The notes below the pieces were generated by a model. That model did not search any database. It was not told the origin of the DNA and saw only the letters and a list, made by a program, of their open reading frames with translations. From the NCBI GenBank assembly GCA_006739055.1, contig AP019702.1, forward strand, positions 3,683,388 to 3,747,387: DNA of 64,000 nt, written 5' to 3'. Of the stretch, positions 60,034 through 64,000 are shown one piece after another. The first letter of the stretch is position 1; each line of letters starts with the position of its first letter. The stretch comes from Allostella vacuolata (GTDB lineage: Bacteria; Pseudomonadota; Alphaproteobacteria; ATCC43930; Allostellaceae). Position numbers and translations under genes: made by a program.

Positions 60034-62508
60034 TCAGAAGTCGACCGAGGCCGAGAACTTGGCCGTCAGCGGATAGCCCTGGGTCAGGTAGCCGCCGCTG
60101 GCCGAGGCCCAGTAGCCGTTGTTGGCGACGTTCTCGACGAACAGGCCGAAGACCACCGTGCGGTTGGCCAGTTCCGTCGTGTAGCGCGCGCCGACGTCGA
60201 AGCGGGTCCAGCTCGGGATCTTGAGCGTGTTGGCGGTGTTCAGGTACTGCGGCCCGGTGTGGACCATGCGGCCCGACACGGCGAGCTCGGGCAGGAACGG
60301 CAGCGTCCATTCCGCGCCGATGTTCACCTGGTACTCGGGCGCGCCGACCGCGTCGTTGCCGTTGTCGACGCCGCCGGGGGTGTCGGTCAGCTCCGCCTTC
60401 AACAGCGTCGCACCGCCCAGGATGCGCAGGCCCTGCACCGGCTCGCCGAACAGGGTCAGCTCGATGCCGCGGTTGCGCTGTTCGCCCGCGACGTCGAAGA
60501 CCCGGGTGACGGGATCGGTCAGGCCGGTCGGCTGCCTGGTCTGGAAGACGGCCAGGCTGCCGCCGATGGTGCCGAAATCGACCTTCGCGCCGATCTCGTA
60601 CTGGGTCGACTTGAAGGGCGCGAAGATCTGCCCGGCATTGACCGCGGCGGTGGGCGCGGTCGGCCCCTGGGCCAGCCCCTCGATCCGGTTGGCGTAGATC
60701 GAGACGGTGGACCACGGCTTGAACACCACGCCCACCACCGGCGTCACCGCCGACTGGTCGTAGTCGGCATTGCGTCCGACCCGGTTGTAGCCGCGGATAT
60801 GCAGGCGCTGCGCCCGGACGCCGACCGTCAGCGACAGCCGGTCGTCCAGGATCGACAGGCTGTCCGACAGGTACAGGCTCTCGACCAGGGAGTCGCTGAC
60901 GCGCGGCGGGCTGTCGAAATCGCCGGCGGCCAGGGTCGCCGGCGGCCGCGCCGGAGACACGAAATCGTAGAGCTGGAACGGCTGCTGGGCGCCGAACTCG
61001 TAGGCGTTGCGGTTGACCGTGCGCAGGACCGAGGTGCCGACGTTGAAGCGGTGGTTGACCGGGCCGGTCGCGATGTCGGCGGTCACGCCCAGCTGGCCGC
61101 TGACGGCGGTGTCCTCGCGCGGGACGTAGAGGCGGCCGATGCGGCCGTCGCCATTGGCGCTGGTGACGGTGGGCGAGGCGTATTCACCCTCCTCCTGCAT
61201 CTGGCGGGCGCCGATCGCGCCATAGACCGTGATGTTGCGGGCGATGTCGAATTCCGCGCGGATCTGGCCGAACGTGTCGGTCATCTCCGAATAGGCCCAG
61301 GACGGGCCGTAGTTGCTGCGTGCCGAGGGGGCGTCCGGCACCGCCGTGCCCTCCACGAACACCACCGGCCGGCCCTGGTCGACGCGCTGGCGCTGGGAGC
61401 CGAGGTCGAGCGACACCCGGGCCCGGTCGCCGCGATAGTCGAGCCCGATCGAGCCCAGATAGAGCGACCGCTCCTCGCCGTCGATCGCGGTCCTGCCTTC
61501 GCGAACGGCGGCGTTGGCGCGCACGCCGAACTCGCCGGCCGGGCCGAAGCGGCGCCCGACATCGACGGCAAGGCCGGGCCGGCCGTCATTGGCGAAGCTG
61601 GCGGTGACCCGCGTCAGCGGCGAATCCCCGGCCCGCTTGGGCACCAGGTTGACGCCGCCGCCGATGCCGGAGCCGCCGGGCGCCGCACCGTTCAGGAAGG
61701 CGTTGGCGCCCTTGATGACCTCGACCCGCTCGTACATCTCGGTCGCCACGATCTGGCGCGGCGCCAGCCCGTAGAGCCCGTTGACGGCGATGTCGTCGGC
61801 ATAGAGCGGGAAGCCGCGGATGATGAACTGCTCGGAGAAATTGCCGTAGCCGTAGCCGCGGCGCACGCCCGGGTCGTTCTCCAGCACGTCGCCGATCGTC
61901 TCCGCCTGCTGCCGGCGGATCGTCTCGGCGGTGTAGCTGGTGATGCTGAAGGGCGCATCCATCATGTCGACGTTGCCGAGCGCGCCGAGCCGCCCGCCGC
62001 GCGCGACCTGGCCGCCGGCATACGCTTCCGGCAGGGGCTGCAGGGCGCCCGAGGCGCGCACCATCCGCCCCTCGATCTGCACCGGGTCGAGCTGGACGGC
62101 CGCACCCGGCGCCGGAATGCGCTCGACCGTCACCGTGTCGGCGTTGAGGAAGCGGGCGGCAAGGCCGGTGCCGGCCAGCAGCCGCCCCAGCGCTTCCTGC
62201 GGCGGCAGCGTGCCGCTGACGCCCGGCGAGCGGACGCCGCGGGTGACCGCCCCTTGCGTCAGGACCTGGACCCGGGTGGCCGCCGAGAAGGCCGCCAGCG
62301 CCCCGTCGACCGACTGGGCCGGAATCGAGAAGGCGACCGGCCCGGCCTGGGCCAGCTGCGCCGGCGGGCCGGCGGCCAGCGCGGCCGGCGGGCCGAGCAG
62401 TGCCGCGCTCAGCAGCAGCCGGCCCAGCCAGCGATCCTGCCGCCGCCGGGCGGAGGGCCCAAGCCCGGACCGTTCCCCACCCATTCCATCGATCCCCGCC
62501 TTCGCCAT
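60034..62508 (-). CDS. TonB-dependent siderophore receptor with STN signalling domain
   Basis: An 824-residue outer-membrane receptor. A long Sec signal peptide (1-46, ending ALA) precedes a secretin/TonB N-terminal (STN) domain (about 52-110, PAQSVDGALAAFSAATRVQV), the plug (about 165-275, with APFSITSYTAETI and FIIRGF) and the beta-barrel ending in Phe. The STN domain marks it as a transducer for the FecR/FecI pair upstream. The ATG at 62508 follows GCAGG; the in-frame start at 62589 would extend the signal region awkwardly. Confidence 0.92.
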   Translation of the reverse strand: MAKAGIDGMGGERSGLGPSARRRQDRWLGRLLLSAALLGPPAALAAGPPAQLAQAGPVAFSIPAQSVDGALAAFSAATRVQVLTQGAVTRGVRSPGVSGTLPPQEALGRLLAGTGLAARFLNADTVTVERIPAPGAAVQLDPVQIEGRMVRASGALQPLPEAYAGGQVARGGRLGALGNVDMMDAPFSITSYTAETIRRQQAETIGDVLENDPGVRRGYGYGNFSEQFIIRGFPLYADDIAVNGLYGLAPRQIVATEMYERVEVIKGANAFLNGAAPGGSGIGGGVNLVPKRAGDSPLTRVTASFANDGRPGLAVDVGRRFGPAGEFGVRANAAVREGRTAIDGEERSLYLGSIGLDYRGDRARVSLDLGSQRQRVDQGRPVVFVEGTAVPDAPSARSNYGPSWAYSEMTDTFGQIRAEFDIARNITVYGAIGARQMQEEGEYASPTVTSANGDGRIGRLYVPREDTAVSGQLGVTADIATGPVNHRFNVGTSVLRTVNRNAYEFGAQQPFQLYDFVSPARPPATLAAGDFDSPPRVSDSLVESLYLSDSLSILDDRLSLTVGVRAQRLHIRGYNRVGRNADYDQSAVTPVVGVVFKPWSTVSIYANRIEGLAQGPTAPTAAVNAGQIFAPFKSTQYEIGAKVDFGTIGGSLAVFQTRQPTGLTDPVTRVFDVAGEQRNRGIELTLFGEPVQGLRILGGATLLKAELTDTPGGVDNGNDAVGAPEYQVNIGAEWTLPFLPELAVSGRMVHTGPQYLNTANTLKIPSWTRFDVGARYTTELANRTVVFGLFVENVANNGYWASASGGYLTQGYPLTAKFSASVDF

Positions 62509-62629
62509 CCTGCTGCCCCGCTGGAACTGGATGCAGCCTCCCCGGGCCTGGCCCGCGAGACTGCGTCTTACTCGCCTCTCGAACGACAAGACGACGGCGG
62601 GCGGGAAATCCCTGGGAAGATTCTTCGGC

Positions 62630-63664
62630 CTACAGCAGCAGGGTCAGGTACGGGGTCAGGTGCACGACCCGGACCCCGACTCCGCGCTCCAGCGCGTCGA
62701 GGACGGAAGCCGGCCGGTCCAGCGCGAAGACGCCCGACACGACATGGCCCGCCACCCGGTCGTCGAGCAGCACGATCCGGCCGGTCGAATAGCGGTTCAG
62801 CTCGCCGACGACCGACGACAGCGGCTGCTGGCTGAACACGAGCTGGCCGTGCCGCCAGGCGAAGGCGGCGGCCGGATCGGCCGCGGCGGGCGGCGACAGG
62901 CCGGCTCGCCCGGCCGCCACCCGCCAGCCCGGGCGCACCCGCACGGCGCGGTCCCAGGCCGGGCCGTCGCGATCGGCGGCGGCCACCTCGACCACCCCCT
63001 CGCCGACGGTGACGACGATCCGCCCGTCCTGCCGCCGCACGCCGAACTGGGTGCCGACGACGCGCACCGCGCCCACCTCCGTCTCGACCAGGAAGGGCCG
63101 GTCGGCATCGGGCCGGACATCGAACCAGGCTTCGCCGCGCAGCAGCCGCACCCGCCGCGCGCCCGGGCCGAGGCGGGTGGTGATCGCCGTATCGGTGTTG
63201 AGCTCGGCCGTGGAGCCGTCGGCCAGCGCCACCACCCGGTGGCCGCCGACCGCCGTCACATGGTCGGCCACCATGTTCTCAACGAGGGTCGGCCCGCGCG
63301 CCGCCCCCCAGCCCACGACCCCGACCAGCAACAGGGCGACAGCAGCGTTGCGCAGCCGCAGGCGGGGCCAGCGCCAGAATCGCGCGCCGTCGTCGGCCGC
63401 CGGCCCGCGATGGCCGGCCAGTTCCCGATGGACGGCGCGGGCCGGCTCCCGCAGTTCGTCGACGAGGGACTGCAGTTCGGCCCAGGCGCGCGCCTGCCCG
63501 GGGCCGCGGGCGAGCCAGGCCGCGAAGCCCGCCCGCTCGGCATCCGTCACGCCGTCGGCGCGCAGGCGATGAAACCAGGCGCTCGCCTCGGAAAAGAGCG
63601 CGTCGCCATTGTCCGCGGCGCCATTGAACGCGTCCGGCGGCGGTTCCTTGATCGTTTCGGCCAA
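62630..63664 (-). CDS. fecR: FecR-family anti-sigma regulator
   Basis: A 344-residue membrane protein. The N-terminal cytosolic part (1-105, with FHRLRADGVTDAERAGFAAW) resembles the DUF4880 sigma-binding region. One transmembrane helix (about 105-125, NAAVALLLVGVVGWG) is followed by the periplasmic FecR domain (DGSTAELNTDTAI, RGEAWFDV, VVGTQFGVR) and a C-terminal DUF4974-like part (QPLSSVVGELNRYSTGRIV). It would pass the signal from the receptor STN domain to the sigma factor. Confidence 0.92.
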   Translation of the reverse strand: MAETIKEPPPDAFNGAADNGDALFSEASAWFHRLRADGVTDAERAGFAAWLARGPGQARAWAELQSLVDELREPARAVHRELAGHRGPAADDGARFWRWPRLRLRNAAVALLLVGVVGWGAARGPTLVENMVADHVTAVGGHRVVALADGSTAELNTDTAITTRLGPGARRVRLLRGEAWFDVRPDADRPFLVETEVGAVRVVGTQFGVRRQDGRIVVTVGEGVVEVAAADRDGPAWDRAVRVRPGWRVAAGRAGLSPPAAADPAAAFAWRHGQLVFSQQPLSSVVGELNRYSTGRIVLLDDRVAGHVVSGVFALDRPASVLDALERGVGVRVVHLTPYLTLLL

Positions 63665-63785
63665 TGTCCGTCCCAGCGGGTCCGTCCCAGAGGACGCGGC
63701 AGGAAGCCCGTCCCGGTTGTCGCGTCACTCTACTGCAAGGACGAGCGAAGTCGCCCGATCCCTGGCCGCTGCTGTGGCCGTCGCC

Positions 63786-64000
63786 TCACGTCCCCGGCCC
63801 CTTCAGGTGCGCGCGGCAATGCTCCAGGGCTTGGCGGAGGTGGTATTCGACCGTGCGCGGCGAGATGCCGAGCGCGTCCGCGATCTCCCGGTAGCTGCGC
63901 CCCTCCACATGGTAGAGCAGAAAGATCCGCCGTGCCTTGGGGGACAGTGCCCGGATCGCGCCCGCCAGCCGCTCGAAGGTCTGGCGCCGGTCGGCGAGCG
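63786..64000 (-). CDS. ECF sigma factor (FecI-like), 5' end outside window
   Basis: The 71 C-terminal codons up to the TGA at 63786. SYREIADALGISPRTVEYHL is sigma region 4.2, which recognises the -35 box; the preceding RIFLLYHVEG fits region 4.1. The upstream part runs off the right edge. It is 121 bp upstream of fecR, so the two are in the expected FecI-FecR order controlling the receptor gene. Confidence 0.9.
   Translation of the reverse strand, partial: LADRRQTFERLAGAIRALSPKARRIFLLYHVEGRSYREIADALGISPRTVEYHLRQALEHCRAHLKGPGT

Noticed and set aside
60259-62835. 858-codon plus-strand frame opposite the TonB receptor
   Set aside because: Antisense shadow; no signal peptide or motif.

Overview
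The window is about 70% GC with densely packed genes, GTG and TTG starts and many ATGA stop/start overlaps. Gene content (two TRAP transporters, an alphaproteobacterial-type DUF6481 coiled-coil protein, Lin0512 proteins, an STN-type siderophore receptor with FecI/FecR) points to a metabolically versatile alphaproteobacterium, most likely of the Rhodospirillales type. That placement is an inference from gene content; no rRNA or tRNA gene is visible. Most of the window is chromosomal catabolic and transport islands. No insertion sequence, prophage or CRISPR array was seen.

Layout. 1-7500: a FadR-type GntR regulator (cut by the left edge) divergent from an operon of SDR, RuBisCO-like protein, SDR, two tandem paralogous small proteins of unknown function, and a DctPQM TRAP transporter. 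7500-9680: cspA, a DUF6481 protein, an MgtC-family membrane protein, small membrane and lipoprotein genes. 9850-13250: an MFS transporter, a TRIC-type channel and a C69 (secernin-like) dipeptidase. 13317-17255: a ROK-type sugar kinase homologue whose domain order looks circularly permuted, followed by a PEP-carboxylase homologue that has lost most catalytic residues. 17439-22447: a second TRAP operon (DctP, fused DctQM) with an Ldh-type dehydrogenase and an HpaI-type aldolase. 22464-27755: DEAD-box helicase, methyltransferase behind a 15-bp tandem repeat, YkgJ protein, BtuF-like binding protein with a probable CTG start, class V aminotransferase. 27976-32226: metallophosphoesterase fused to a degenerate HAD domain and a sugar/glycerol-phosphate-type ABC importer lacking its ATPase. 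32243-37826: small c-type cytochrome, GAF-GGDEF-EAL protein, FAH-family hydrolase, lipoamide dehydrogenase, then a dispersed repeat cluster.

38142-47314 (all minus): LysR regulator, FAD monooxygenase, amidohydrolase, two beta-hydroxyacid dehydrogenases, a carbohydrate-type ABC importer and an extra NMT1/THI5-like binding protein: a self-contained uptake and degradation unit for an unidentified, probably cyclic or aromatic, compound. 47504-52972 (all plus): an unusual cluster of two coiled-coil lipoproteins, a small cytosolic helical protein, a secreted trypsin-like protease, a secreted unknown and a TIGR02594-type amidase. 52987-56501: E1alpha, E1beta and E2 of a branched-chain-type 2-oxoacid dehydrogenase. 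56601-58580: toxin-antitoxin remains (orphan antitoxin, PIN fragment, BrnT fragment joined to an HTH antitoxin) flanking a tandem Lin0512 pair. 58674-64000: iron-siderophore uptake regulon (small membrane protein, PepSY protein, TonB receptor, FecR, FecI-type sigma cut by the right edge).

The best candidates for something undescribed are the RuBisCO-like/tandem SHGG-protein operon, the permuted ROK kinase plus pseudo-PEPC pair, the MPE-HAD fusion, and the lipoprotein/protease/amidase cluster.
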